DNA from: Bradyrhizobium sp. 186
GTDB taxonomy: Bacteria > Pseudomonadota > Alphaproteobacteria > Rhizobiales > Xanthobacteraceae
Length of the DNA: 64,000 nucleotides
NCBI RefSeq assembly: GCF_023101685.1
Contig: NZ_CP082164.1
Span: 1,860,001-1,924,000, forward strand
Reading direction: 5' to 3'
Shown here: positions 35,152 through 43,602 of the stretch, in pieces
Layout of the letters: each line of letters begins with the position of its first letter
Numbering within the stretch: the first letter of the stretch is position 1
The notes under the pieces: generated by a model
What the model was told of the DNA's origin: nothing
The model's input: only the letters and a program-made list of their open reading frames with translations
The model's database searches: none
Made by a program: the position numbers and the translations under genes

Positions 35152-36210
35152 ATGACGACGAAACGGCATTTTGGATTTGGCTATGCTTTATTGGGCGGAT
35201 CGCTCGGATTGTTCGCAACGACCGGCATCGCCGCCGCTGCCGAGCAGATCACCTTTGTCTCGCAGGGCGGTGCCTATCAGCAGGCGCAGACGGTCGCGAT
35301 CCTCGATCCTTCCGCGAAGAAGCTCGGCATCACCATCAACCAGGATTCCATTCCCGATGCCTGGCCGGCGATCAAGACCCAGGTCGGCAGCGGCAAGCCG
35401 ATCTGGGACGTCGTCGATACCCCGACCGGCTACTGCCTGCGCGGCGGCGAGCAGGGGCTGATCGAAAAACTCGACTTCTCGAAGATGCCGAATGCCGCGG
35501 CAATGCCGGAGGCCTATCGCAGTCCCTATTCGGTCTCGTACGAGTTCTACTCCAGCGTCCTGGCCTACAGCCAGAAGACGTTCCCGAAGGACGCGCCGAA
35601 CAGCTGGGTCGACTTCTGGGACGTGAAGAAATTCCCCGGTCGCCGCGCGCTGCGCAACCATCCGATCGCCACGCTCGAAGCGGCGCTGATGGCCGACGGC
35701 GTCGCGCCGGAAAAACTCTATCCGCTCGACGTCGACCGCGCCTTCAAGAAGCTGGAAGAGATCAAGCCGCATATCACGGTGTGGTGGACCTCCGGCGCGC
35801 AGTCGGCGCAGCTTCTCAACGATGGCGAGGTCGACATGGAAATGGCCTGGAACGGCCGCGTCAGCGCGGTCGCGAAGGAAGGCGCAAAGGTCTCCTTCAC
35901 CTACAACCAGGGCATCTTGCAGAGCACCTCGCTCTGCATCCTCAAGGGCGCGCCAAATCTCGAGACGGCTGTGAAATTCTTGAACGAAGCCGTCAATCCC
36001 GTGCACCAGGCCAATCTGCCGCTCAACATCGATTATGGCCCGGGCAACCCGAAGGCGTTCGAGACCGGCGTGATCAAGCCCGAGCGCGCCGCGCAATTGC
36101 CGAGCGAGCCGGCCAATGCGGCCAAGCAGGCGCTGATGTCCTACGCGTGGTGGTCCTCGCCGGCCGGCGAGGCGGCCGAAAAGCGCTGGGCGTCGTTCAT
36201 GCAGAAGTAA
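35152..36210 (+). CDS. potD: Polyamine-type ABC substrate-binding protein
   Basis: This periplasmic protein of 352 residues carries a signal peptide (MTTKRHFGFGYALLGGSLGL, ending in AAA) and the PotD/PotF-like fold: QITFVSQGGAYQQAQ, GKPIWDVVDTPTGYCLRGGE and VWWTSGAQSAQLLNDGEVDM. It probably binds a polyamine or related amine. The frame opens at 35119, but ATG 35152 with GAGGCGAGG upstream is the natural start. The permease genes follow after 16 bases. Confidence 0.87.
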   Translation: MTTKRHFGFGYALLGGSLGLFATTGIAAAAEQITFVSQGGAYQQAQTVAILDPSAKKLGITINQDSIPDAWPAIKTQVGSGKPIWDVVDTPTGYCLRGGEQGLIEKLDFSKMPNAAAMPEAYRSPYSVSYEFYSSVLAYSQKTFPKDAPNSWVDFWDVKKFPGRRALRNHPIATLEAALMADGVAPEKLYPLDVDRAFKKLEEIKPHITVWWTSGAQSAQLLNDGEVDMEMAWNGRVSAVAKEGAKVSFTYNQGILQSTSLCILKGAPNLETAVKFLNEAVNPVHQANLPLNIDYGPGNPKAFETGVIKPERAAQLPSEPANAAKQALMSYAWWSSPAGEAAEKRWASFMQK

Positions 36211-36226
36211 GCGAAGCGAGGCAGCG

Positions 36227-37096
36227 TTGACGACATCCATGCCGGATTCATCGCAAAAGCATCAGCGCCGCGAGCATGGCCTGATGCTGGCGCTGGTGTC
36301 GCCGGCGCTGCTCGTGATCCTGCTCCTGATCGTGCTGCCGGTCGGCTGGCTCGCCTGGCAGTCGATCTACCATGACGGCTTCACGCTGGAGAATTATCGC
36401 CGCATCTTCACCGAAGATATCTATTGGCGCAGCTTTGCGCTGACCTTCGAGATCAGCCTTGCGGTGACCGTGCTTGCGCTGCTGCTCGGCTATCCCGTGG
36501 CCTACCTCGCCAACGCCGTGCCGAAAGGGTGGAGCATCGTCATCCTCGCGCTGGTCGTGTTGCCGTTCTGGACCAGCGTGCTGGTCCGCGCCTACGCCTG
36601 GCTGGCGCTGCTTCAGCGCACCGGCGTGATCAACCAGCTCCTGCGTTATCTCGACATGATCGGCGAGCCGCTCGCGCTGGTCCACAACACCTTCGGCACG
36701 GTGGTTGCGACCGTGCATATTCTTCTGCCGTTCATGGTGCTGCCGCTCTACGCTACCATGCAGAAGATCCCGGCCGATCTGATGCAGGCCGGCGCCAGCC
36801 TCGGTGCCAGCCCGTCGCTCACTTTCGTCCGCGTCTTCCTGCCGCTGTCGCTGCCGGGCGTGCTGGCGGGCTGCACCATGGTCTTCGTGCTTTGTCTCGG
36901 CTTCTACATCACGCCGGAACTGCTCGGCGGCGGCCGCACCGTGATGGTGTCGATGCTGGTGAGCCGCAATGTCGAGCTCTACAACCAGTTCGGCGCGGCG
37001 AGCGCGGTCGCGGTGGTGCTTCTCGTGAGCGTGCTCCTGATCTTCGTCGCCGTCAGCCGCTTCATTTCGCTCGATCGTATGTTGGGGCAGAAATGA
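36227..37096 (+). CDS. potB: ABC transporter permease (PotB type)
   Basis: The 289-residue inner-membrane protein has six hydrophobic segments and the permease EAA-type loop IPADLMQAGASLGASPSLTF. LAWQSIYHDGFTLENYRRIF is a typical PotB periplasmic region. TTG 36227 has GCGAGG 6-10 bases before it; ATG 36239 would remove four residues and is an alternative. The gene overlaps the next by four bases. Confidence 0.88.
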   Translation: MTTSMPDSSQKHQRREHGLMLALVSPALLVILLLIVLPVGWLAWQSIYHDGFTLENYRRIFTEDIYWRSFALTFEISLAVTVLALLLGYPVAYLANAVPKGWSIVILALVVLPFWTSVLVRAYAWLALLQRTGVINQLLRYLDMIGEPLALVHNTFGTVVATVHILLPFMVLPLYATMQKIPADLMQAGASLGASPSLTFVRVFLPLSLPGVLAGCTMVFVLCLGFYITPELLGGGRTVMVSMLVSRNVELYNQFGAASAVAVVLLVSVLLIFVAVSRFISLDRMLGQK

Positions 37097-37878
37097 CGCG
37101 CCTTTCGCCCGCCCGGATTGCCCTCTATGTGATCAGCGCGCTGGTGCTGGTCTATCTGATCCTGCCCGTGTTGATCATCGTACCGATCTCGTTCTCCAGC
37201 GCGCGCTTCCTGACCTTCCCGCCGCCGTCGCTGTCGCTGCGCTGGTATCAGCAGTATTTTTCCAATTCGGCCTGGATGCAGGCGACGCGGGTGACGCTGA
37301 TGGTCGCGCTTCTGACCGTCGTGATCGCGACGCCGCTCGGGGTCTCCGCCGCCTACGCCATCAGCCAGTCGAAGCTGCGCATCATGCGGCTCGTCCACAT
37401 GATGCTGCTGCTGCCGCTGGTGGTGCCGATCATCATCACCGCGGTCGGCATCTTCTTCGTCTATGCCAGGGTCGGCCTGGTTGCGACCCTGCCGGGCCTC
37501 GTGCTCGCCAATGTGATGCTGGGACTGCCTTACGTCGTCATCTCCGTGCTGGCGGGCCTGCAGAGTTTCGATCCGGCGCAGGAGATGGTCGCACGCAGCC
37601 TCGGCATGGACCGGCTGCGCAGCTTCTTCGCGGTGACGCTGCCGCAGATCAAGTCCAGCGTGGTCGCGGGCGGCATCTTCGCCTTCATCTCGGCGATGGA
37701 CGAGACCATCGTCGCGCTGTTCATCTCCGGCGGCCAGTACCAGCCGCTGACCAAACGCATGTTCACCGCGCTCCGCGACGAGATCGACCCGACCATTGCC
37801 GCGATCTCGACGCTGATGACGGCGGCTTCGTTCATGCTGGTATTGCTGGCGAGCACGCGGCAGAAGAAGAGCGGGTGA
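37093..37878 (+). CDS. potC: ABC transporter permease (PotC type)
   Basis: The 261-residue inner-membrane protein is the second permease. It has about six helices and the EAA loop FDPAQEMVARSLGMDRLRSF. The start MTRLSPARIALYVISALVLV and the PISFSSARFLTFPPPSLSLR region match PotC. ATG 37093 overlaps the potB stop as ATGA, and the upstream open frame is a shadow. It is the last gene of the importer operon. Confidence 0.9.
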   Translation: MTRLSPARIALYVISALVLVYLILPVLIIVPISFSSARFLTFPPPSLSLRWYQQYFSNSAWMQATRVTLMVALLTVVIATPLGVSAAYAISQSKLRIMRLVHMMLLLPLVVPIIITAVGIFFVYARVGLVATLPGLVLANVMLGLPYVVISVLAGLQSFDPAQEMVARSLGMDRLRSFFAVTLPQIKSSVVAGGIFAFISAMDETIVALFISGGQYQPLTKRMFTALRDEIDPTIAAISTLMTAASFMLVLLASTRQKKSG

Positions 37879-37898
37879 GGGCGCGCCAACAAAAAAGT

Positions 37899-37923
37899 CG
37901 AAAACAACCCCATGCACAGTAGA
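37899..37923 (+). repeat. 25-base repeat, copy 2 (downstream of potC)
   Basis: Identical over 25 bases to 21144-21168, and like it preceded by an A-run (AAAAAAG). It begins 21 bases after the potC stop and has the same orientation relative to the gene. Beyond the shared 25 bases the copies differ. Confidence 0.85.
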
Positions 37924-38299
37924 ACGGCTGCTGCTGGCAGGATGCTTCGCGCGGCGATGAAACCGTTGACTCGTCGGGCAAAACAGGCAGACAAATGCAC
38001 CATCGCGCGGACTCGATGCTGCGTCCGCAATGACGATGTTGAGGCAGATGTGTGCGACATCCTCCATTATCGTCCTGGCGAAGCCAGGACCCATTACCCC
38101 AGGGAGTGGTTTCGCGACGATTGGTCCTTCGGGATTAGAGCGTGTATTCATAAATCGAGGTTCGTGAGCGCGGCTCGACCCATGTCCGCTAACCGGCGAA
38201 TTGCAGACTCAAACCGGACATCGCCTCAGGTTCGAAAACCTGCACACTTCCCTACATGATCCCCGCGCGGGCCGGTCACAGCTTCCGGGACAGCGGGCA
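37924..38299. other. Intergenic region with repeat remnants
   Basis: No gene seen. It contains the hairpin repeat at 38071-38092 and a short element at 38181-38197 (CATGTCCGCTAACCGGC). The latter recurs with one mismatch at 41205-41221 and looks like a degenerate mobile remnant. GC is near that of the surroundings. Confidence 0.5.
38071..38092. repeat. Hairpin repeat, left copy flanking the accessory islet
   Basis: CGTCCTGGCGAAGCCAGGACCC forms a stem (TCCTGGC/GCCAGGA). The same unit occurs at 41309-41333 in the opposite orientation with a slightly different loop. It is typical of Bradyrhizobium intergenic repeats. Confidence 0.7.
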
Positions 38300-38995
38300 C
38301 TACGGGCGACTTGAGGTAACCGATGCCGCTACCCACTTGGTGAGCGCATCCGTCCGCTGTTCGTAGCTCTCTGGCCGAGCGGAGAGCTTCAAGATTGGGT
38401 ATCGCCACAAATCTACCAGTTGATCGACTAAGTTCGCATACTCGACAAGCATCTGATCCACGCCTTCAAGACCGGAAAGAGCTCGCGACTGCATCCATGG
38501 CGATCGCTGGGTCAATTCGATCAGGTAGCTCTTCCAAGTTGGGTCTCGCTTTCGAGCGATTTCACTTATGGCTTCTAGAGGGTTGTTCTCCCGGAAGTAA
38601 ATCAGCCGAGCTTGCACGTATCCCAGCCGCTCCTGCAAATCTGACCAAAAATGCAAAATTGTCATTCGCGGCGCGTCCAACTGAAATAGGACCCGAACGG
38701 TGCTCTGTATGGGATGGCTTTCAAAGACGTGCAGCACATCACCCCCAGCAGTCTCCAAGAAGGATTCCAGCTTCCTGAGCGCGGCAGCCGCAAACGAGTC
38801 AGCCGAATGTGTCTCGTGAATGTCTGCGAACCCTGCACCTACAGGGTCGGGCGTGCCTACCAGCAGAGGATGGTTCGGAGTGATCTCGGCGAACACTCGG
38901 CTATTGTGGATGTGGCCGCCGACTGCCTTCGCGGCCATGCTCTTACCGGAACCCGGAAGGCCATCAATAAACAAAATGTGCGGGCGCGCGATCAT
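38300..38995 (-). CDS. P-loop NTPase of unknown function, kinase-like
   Basis: I recognise only the fold. The 231-residue protein starts with Walker A, ILFIDGLPGSGKSMAAKAVG (residues about 7-26). The rest shows no transporter or AAA signature. VLHVFESHPIQSTVRVLFQL, with Glu and His after the second strand, resembles a nucleoside- or zeta-toxin-like kinase core. The remainder is helical and rich in Trp and Tyr. Its base composition is less GC-rich than that of its neighbours and it lies in an islet with an IS element, which suggests acquisition by transfer. No antitoxin gene is evident beside it. Confidence 0.65.
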   Translation of the reverse strand: MIARPHILFIDGLPGSGKSMAAKAVGGHIHNSRVFAEITPNHPLLVGTPDPVGAGFADIHETHSADSFAAAALRKLESFLETAGGDVLHVFESHPIQSTVRVLFQLDAPRMTILHFWSDLQERLGYVQARLIYFRENNPLEAISEIARKRDPTWKSYLIELTQRSPWMQSRALSGLEGVDQMLVEYANLVDQLVDLWRYPILKLSARPESYEQRTDALTKWVAASVTSSRP

Positions 38996-39183
38996 GCGTT
39001 TCCGAGTAGTGAGAAGTTCTCTGTGCTATCACGGATCGGGTCACACGCGGACCTCGGCTGAAGCTCGCCACTAGTCTGCCAAGACCAGTAGGCGACATTT
39101 CGTGCCTGACCTGATATGCAAAAGGTTGCGCAACGGAGACGGCCCGTGGCTGTTGCCATGTGCGCGTCGAAGGACCTTTTCCT

Positions 39184-39504
39184 ATGTTGCGTAATTTGGC
39201 AGGTTTGGTCATCGTGATCTTGACAGCCGTTATCTATTTCGCGGACTTCTACCTAAATATAAAAGCGGCAAAAAGGCGAGTATTGGTTTGGAGAAGAGGT
39301 TCGACATACTGGTTCATTCGTTCGAATGGAATGGGAGGGGTCCAGAGAAGGGCGCGGCTTGTTTGGATGCAGCGGCTCGGGTACAACGAACCTGAAGCAA
39401 TGATCCTTGCGAAACATCAGTCGCGCATTGGGCTTATGGGTATGACTGCCTTCGCCGTTCTCGGAGCGATTGCCGCTACCCTTTTCCAATACTTCAATCT
39501 TTAG
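39184..39504 (+). CDS. Small membrane protein, function unknown
   Basis: The product has 106 residues if started at ATG 39184 (114 from the GTG at 39160). Two hydrophobic helices bracket it: NLAGLVIVILTAVIYFADFY at the start and MTAFAVLGAIAATLFQYFNL at the end. A basic middle lies between (KAAKRRVLVWRRGSTYWFIR). The ends are thus in the membrane and the basic loop probably faces the cytoplasm. GC is visibly low. There is no family match that I can name. It lies between the P-loop gene and the IS110 element. Confidence 0.5.
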   Translation: MLRNLAGLVIVILTAVIYFADFYLNIKAAKRRVLVWRRGSTYWFIRSNGMGGVQRRARLVWMQRLGYNEPEAMILAKHQSRIGLMGMTAFAVLGAIAATLFQYFNL

Positions 39505-39584
39505 CGAGAGCAAGTCCAGAGTCGCTCCGTGATCTGGCGATCTACTTTGCTCTTCCACTGCCTGGCACGCATCTCGTCGTTGGT

Positions 39585-40935
39585 CCGATAATGGGATGGT
39601 CCGGCCGTGCTCCGGCCCTGCCAGCACGACAAGCTGGCAAGGGGCGCCCAAGACAGGAGCACGCCATGTCTCAGAAACTCAGCTCAGCGATCGCCGTGAT
39701 AGGCATCGATATCGGCAAGAACTCGTTCCACATCGTGGGCCACGATCAGCGCGGCGCAATCGTGCTGCGGCAGAAGTGGTCACGCGGCCAGGTAGAAGCA
39801 CGGCTCGCCAACCTGCCAGCGTGCTTAATCGGTATGGAGGCCTGCGTCGGCGCGCATCATCTCAGTCGCAAGCTCCAAATGCTCGGCCACGACGCCCGAC
39901 TGATGCCCGCGAAATACGTGCGCCCCTATTCGAAGGGACAGAAGAATGACTTCCGTGATGCGGAAGCCATCGCCGAGGCTGTCCAACGCCCGACCATGAA
40001 GTTCGTCGCGACCAAGACCGCCGACCAGCTCGACCTGCAGGCGCTGCACCGCGTGCGCGAGCGATTGGTCGGTCAGCGTACCGGCGTCATCAATCAGATC
40101 CGTGCGTTCCTGCTGGAGCGGGGCATCGCCGTGCGGCAAGGCCTGCGTTCGCTGCGGTCCGAGTTGCCGGGTATTCTCGCGACGCGCACCGATGTCCTCG
40201 CGCCTCGCATGTTGCGCATCATCGAGGACCTGGCAGGAGACTGGCGCCGACTGGACGCGCGCATTGAGGACCTCTCCAGCGAGATCGAAGCATTGGCTCG
40301 TCAAGACAAAGGCTGCGAGCGACTGATGACGGTCCCGGGCATCGGCCCGATCATCTCGAGCGCGATGGTAGCCGCGATCGGCACTGGAGACGTGTTCTCG
40401 AAAGGCCGCGACTTCGGCGCCTGGCTTGGACTGGTGCCGAAGCAGATATCGACAGGCGACCGCACGATCCTCGGCAAGATATCAAGGCGCGGCAATCGCT
40501 ACCTGCGCGTTCTGTTCGTGCAAGCCGCGTGGGTTGTGCTGGTCAAGGTCAAGTGTTGGGAGCGCTATGGCCTCAAATCTTGGATCGAAGCCGCCAAGAA
40601 ACGATTGCACCACAACGTGCTGGCGATTGCGCTCGCCAACAAGCTCGCCCGCATCGCCTGGGCGGTTCTCAACAAGGGGCGCGCCTTCGAGTGCGTCAAG
40701 ACAGATGAGGTGGCGTCCCGACCTGCTTGATCCTCGCGCCGTGCTCGGGGCCGTCAAGGCGCAGCCTGGCAGCGGTCGAGCAAGCCGTCAGGACAGCACG
40801 ACGGCCGGCCTTGACGGCCCTTGCGCGCGGCGCGTCTGCGCGCGCAGGCCGGGACGAAGGAACGACCGCCAGGCACGAACAAAGGAACAGTGCGAAGTGA
40901 GGAGCTATCGATGACGTAACCAACATCCCTTACCC
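39585..40935 (+). mobile_element. IS110-family insertion sequence (limits approximate)
   Basis: The element is defined by its DEDD transposase. The left end may be near ATAATGGGATGGTCCGG (39588) and the right end near CGTAACCAACATCCCTTA (40915). Their GGGATG/CATCCC parts form an imperfect inverted repeat, as at the subterminal repeats of IS1111-type members. The roughly 200 bases between the transposase stop and the right end are GC-rich and noncoding, as expected for this family. No target duplication is expected for IS110 elements. Confidence 0.7.
39666..40730 (+). CDS. IS110-family DEDD transposase
   Basis: The 354-residue protein has the RuvC-like catalytic domain with Asp 15 (VIGIDIGKNSFHIVG), Glu 58 (LIGMEACVGAHH), Asp 95 and Asp 98 (GQKNDFRDAEAIAEA). 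The C-terminal Transposase_20 domain contains LMTVPGIGPIISSAMVAAIG and GAWLGLVPKQISTGDRTILG. The catalytic residues are intact, so it may be active. The frame opens at 39591, but ATG 39666 with an upstream AGGAG gives the family start MSQKLSSAIAVIGIDIGKN. Confidence 0.95.
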   Translation: MSQKLSSAIAVIGIDIGKNSFHIVGHDQRGAIVLRQKWSRGQVEARLANLPACLIGMEACVGAHHLSRKLQMLGHDARLMPAKYVRPYSKGQKNDFRDAEAIAEAVQRPTMKFVATKTADQLDLQALHRVRERLVGQRTGVINQIRAFLLERGIAVRQGLRSLRSELPGILATRTDVLAPRMLRIIEDLAGDWRRLDARIEDLSSEIEALARQDKGCERLMTVPGIGPIISSAMVAAIGTGDVFSKGRDFGAWLGLVPKQISTGDRTILGKISRRGNRYLRVLFVQAAWVVLVKVKCWERYGLKSWIEAAKKRLHHNVLAIALANKLARIAWAVLNKGRAFECVKTDEVASRPA

Positions 40936-41373
40936 GCCGAGGTCTGCGAGAGGATGAGACGACGATGGAGAATCGGTCTTCCCGGCGCATGCGAACACTG
41001 GTGACCCGAATGGCCCCTTCGAGGCCTGTCCGCTAATTAGCTCGAATGCGCGCTGATATCCATGATGGCCCGGAGCACAACACGCTCCAATCAGAGGCCG
41101 GATACATTGATGCAAGACCGCATCTGCCAGGTTGACGAAACCTCTTGCAACGCGCGGCCGGACCATACATTCGGGTCAATCGCGTCGCTTTGACATATCT
41201 GCAGCATGTCCGCTATCCGGCCCATCTCGAACCTGCGATTCGCCGTTGCGAACATCGAGATAGGCGTGATTCAAGCTCCCAAACCGGGGCCTCGAATCAT
41301 GAGATACGGGGTCCTGGCTTTTGCCAGGATGACATCGAGGGTGTGGCGATCGATTCCATCCTCGGCCGCCGCC
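40936..41373. other. Intergenic region right of the IS element
   Basis: No gene was recognised. It contains the degenerate short element at 41205-41221 and the hairpin repeat at 41309-41333. The first 250 bases look like noncoding junk with mixed composition, consistent with decay next to a mobile element. Confidence 0.5.
41309..41333. repeat. Hairpin repeat, right copy flanking the accessory islet
   Basis: GGGTCCTGGC...GCCAGGATGAC is the reverse-orientation counterpart of 38071-38092 (stem TCCTGGC/GCCAGGA, loop TTTT instead of GA). The two copies enclose 3.2 kb with the P-loop gene, the small membrane gene and the IS element. Confidence 0.7.
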
Positions 41374-42021
41374 TCACGCCGCCGCCAGCCACGCCAAAAT
41401 CATCTCCACGATCTGCGTCCGGCTCCTTGCCAGCACGCTGGGCTCGCTGAGGTCGCGGTCGAACAGCGCACCGAAAGTATGACGATTGGCGACGCGGAAG
41501 AAGCAGTAGGAGCTGATGGCCAGATGCAGGTCGATGGCATCGACATCGTCGCGGAACACGCCTTCCTTGCGGCCGCGATCGAGGATGCCGTCGAGCGTCG
41601 CGATCACGCTGGCGTTGAGCTGGCGCAGTTGCGGATTCTGCTTCAGGTGCTTGCCATGGTGGATGTTCTCGATGCTGACAAGGCGGATGAAGTTCGGATT
41701 GCGTTCGTCGTGGTCGAAGGTCGCCTCGATCAGCCGGCGCAGCCCCTCGCGCGCGTCGCAGCTTGCAATGTCGAGCTGATCCTCCAGCGCGCGGATGCTG
41801 CGATAGGCCTCCGCCAGTACCGCGAGGTAGAGCTGCTCCTTGCCGCCGAAATAGTAGTAGATCATCCGCTTCGAGGTGCGAGTCCGCGCAGCGATCGCAT
41901 CGACGCGGGCGCCCGAATAGCCCTCCGAGGCGAATTCCTGCATCGCCACTTCGAGGATGTCGCGCTTGGTGCGCTCGGGGTCGTTGGTGCGCTTCGATGG
42001 GGGTGGCATGCGCTCGAGCAT
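41374..42021 (-). CDS. TetR-family regulator
   Basis: The 215-residue protein has an N-terminal helix-turn-helix (FASEGYSGARVDAIAARTRT, SKRMIYYYFGGKEQLYLAVL) and a C-terminal ligand domain (AREGLRRLIEATFDHDERNP, LDGILDRGRKEGVFRDDVDA). ATG 42021 with GGGAGAA upstream is preferred to the GTG at 42024. It is divergent from an MHS transporter and esterase operon that it probably represses. A GTAC-type repeat at 42111-42130 is a candidate operator. Confidence 0.87.
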   Translation of the reverse strand: MLERMPPPSKRTNDPERTKRDILEVAMQEFASEGYSGARVDAIAARTRTSKRMIYYYFGGKEQLYLAVLAEAYRSIRALEDQLDIASCDAREGLRRLIEATFDHDERNPNFIRLVSIENIHHGKHLKQNPQLRQLNASVIATLDGILDRGRKEGVFRDDVDAIDLHLAISSYCFFRVANRHTFGALFDRDLSEPSVLARSRTQIVEMILAWLAAA

Positions 42022-42110
42022 CACTGTTTCTCCCGCCGATTTCTATGGATCACCTTGAAGGTGAAGGCAAATTTCGCGCTTCCCGGCGCCCTTCAGTGCG
42101 ATCTTGCATA

Positions 42111-42130
42111 AACGTACTAGTTCGTACATT
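42111..42130. promoter_or_regulatory. Candidate TetR operator (paired CGTAC)
   Basis: CGTAC occurs twice in 15 bases (CGTACTAGTTCGTAC), so two GTAC palindromes lie 10 bases apart on the same DNA face. The site is about 90 bases upstream of the TetR gene and 110 of the transporter gene, suited to shared control. Confidence 0.45.
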
Positions 42131-42238
42131 ATCGCTCCGAACCAAGGTTGCGGCAAACAAAATCAAAAAACTCGCGCGAGGCGGGACAACCCGCCCGACG
42201 CGAGCCGTAGCCGACACTGCATTCGGGGAGGAAAATTC

Positions 42239-43579
42239 ATGACCTTGACGTCAACCGCATCGCTGCACGCACCGTCCGCCGCGGAAGCCACGCCGAGCAA
42301 GCTGCCGAAGCGCGCGGCGCTCGTCAGCTTCGTCGGCAGCATGCTCGAATACTACGACTTCTTCATCTACGGCACCGCGGCTGCACTGATCTTTCCAAAA
42401 GTGTTCTTCGCCAATGTCGATCCGTCGACCGGAACGCTGCTCGCGCTGTTGAGCTTCGGCATCGGCTATATCGCGCGGCCCGTCGGCGCCGTCATCCTGG
42501 ACCATTTCGGCGACCGCATCGGGCGCAAGACCGTGCTGCTGTTCACGCTCGTGCTGATGGGCGGCTCGACGCTCGCGATCGGCCTGTTGCCGGATGCCAG
42601 GGCGATCGGAAACGCAGCGCCGGTGATCCTGACGCTGCTCCGACTGTTGCAGGGCCTATCGGCGGCCGGCGAGCAGAGCGGGGCGAACTCGCTGACGCTG
42701 GAGCATTCCGCCAATAGCAACCGCGCCTTCTTCACGAGTTGGACTTTGAGCGGCACGCAGGCCGGCGCGATCCTGGCGACGCTGGTCTTCATCCCCGTCT
42801 CCAGCATGCCCGAAGATCAATTGCTGAGCTGGGGCTGGCGCATTCCATTCTTGCTCTCGTTCGTCGTGCTGGTCGTCGCCTATCTGGTGCGGAGGACCAT
42901 GCCGGAAACGCCGGTCTTCGCTGACATCAAGGACAAGGCCCAGGTGGCGCGCTTCCCTGTCGTCGCGCTGCTGCGCGACTATTGGTCGGACGTGCTGCGC
43001 GTGATCGCCTGCGCGTTGATTGCGACGGTGAGCACAATGACCGCCGTGTTCGCGCTCGGCTATGCCACGTCCAGGTTCGGTGTCGCGCGTCCGACCATGC
43101 TGTGGGCCGGCGTGCTCGGCAATGTCACCGCGCTGGTCACCCAGCCGCTGTGGGCGCTGCTTGCCGATAAGATCGGCCGCAAGCCGGTGTTCATCGGCGG
43201 CGTGCTCAGCTGCGCCGTGCTGCTGTTCCCCTATTTCATGCTGGTGACGTCGGGCAACACGATCGCGATCTTCGCCGCCGCGATGATCCTGTCCGGCATC
43301 GTCTACGCCGCGCCCAACGCGATCTGGCCGTCGTTCTATGCCGAAATGTTCGAGGCGCGGGTGCGCTACTCCGGCACCGCGATCGGCACCCAGCTCGGCT
43401 TCCTCGCCGCCGGCTTCACGCCGCTGGTGAGCGCGAGCCTGGTCGGCGAAGGGCCGAACGGCTGGATCCCCGTGGCGACCTTCGTCGCCTGCTGTTGCGT
43501 GATCTCGGCGGCGGCCGCGGCGACCGCGCGCGAAACCCACACCGTCGACATTGCCGATCTCGGCAAGCGGCGCGCTTGA
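42239..43579 (+). CDS. MHS-type MFS transporter
   Basis: This 446-residue secondary transporter of the metabolite:H+ symporter family has about twelve membrane helices. The family start VSFVGSMLEYYDFFIYGTAA and the loop motif DHFGDRIGRKTVLLFTLVLM are clear. LLQGLSAAGEQSGANSLTLE is the usual helix-4 motif. Substrates of this family are carboxylates or similar compounds. GGGGAGGA precedes ATG 42239. It is the first gene of a group with two carboxylesterases, so an ester or its acid is a likely substrate. Confidence 0.88.
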   Translation: MTLTSTASLHAPSAAEATPSKLPKRAALVSFVGSMLEYYDFFIYGTAAALIFPKVFFANVDPSTGTLLALLSFGIGYIARPVGAVILDHFGDRIGRKTVLLFTLVLMGGSTLAIGLLPDARAIGNAAPVILTLLRLLQGLSAAGEQSGANSLTLEHSANSNRAFFTSWTLSGTQAGAILATLVFIPVSSMPEDQLLSWGWRIPFLLSFVVLVVAYLVRRTMPETPVFADIKDKAQVARFPVVALLRDYWSDVLRVIACALIATVSTMTAVFALGYATSRFGVARPTMLWAGVLGNVTALVTQPLWALLADKIGRKPVFIGGVLSCAVLLFPYFMLVTSGNTIAIFAAAMILSGIVYAAPNAIWPSFYAEMFEARVRYSGTAIGTQLGFLAAGFTPLVSASLVGEGPNGWIPVATFVACCCVISAAAAATARETHTVDIADLGKRRA

Positions 43580-43602
43580 GCGAAACACGAGGCAACGATC
43601 GC

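Noticed and set aside
37924..38299. Possible small genes between potC and the P-loop gene
   Set aside because: The frames consist of repeat remnants without ribosome sites or family likeness.
40936..41373. CRISPR-like or attachment-site structure right of the IS element
   Set aside because: No regularly spaced repeats and no tRNA end or direct-repeat pair consistent with an att site were found.
41206..42111. 301-codon + strand frame over the TetR gene
   Set aside because: It is antisense to a well-supported TetR gene, and its beginning falls in repeat sequence.
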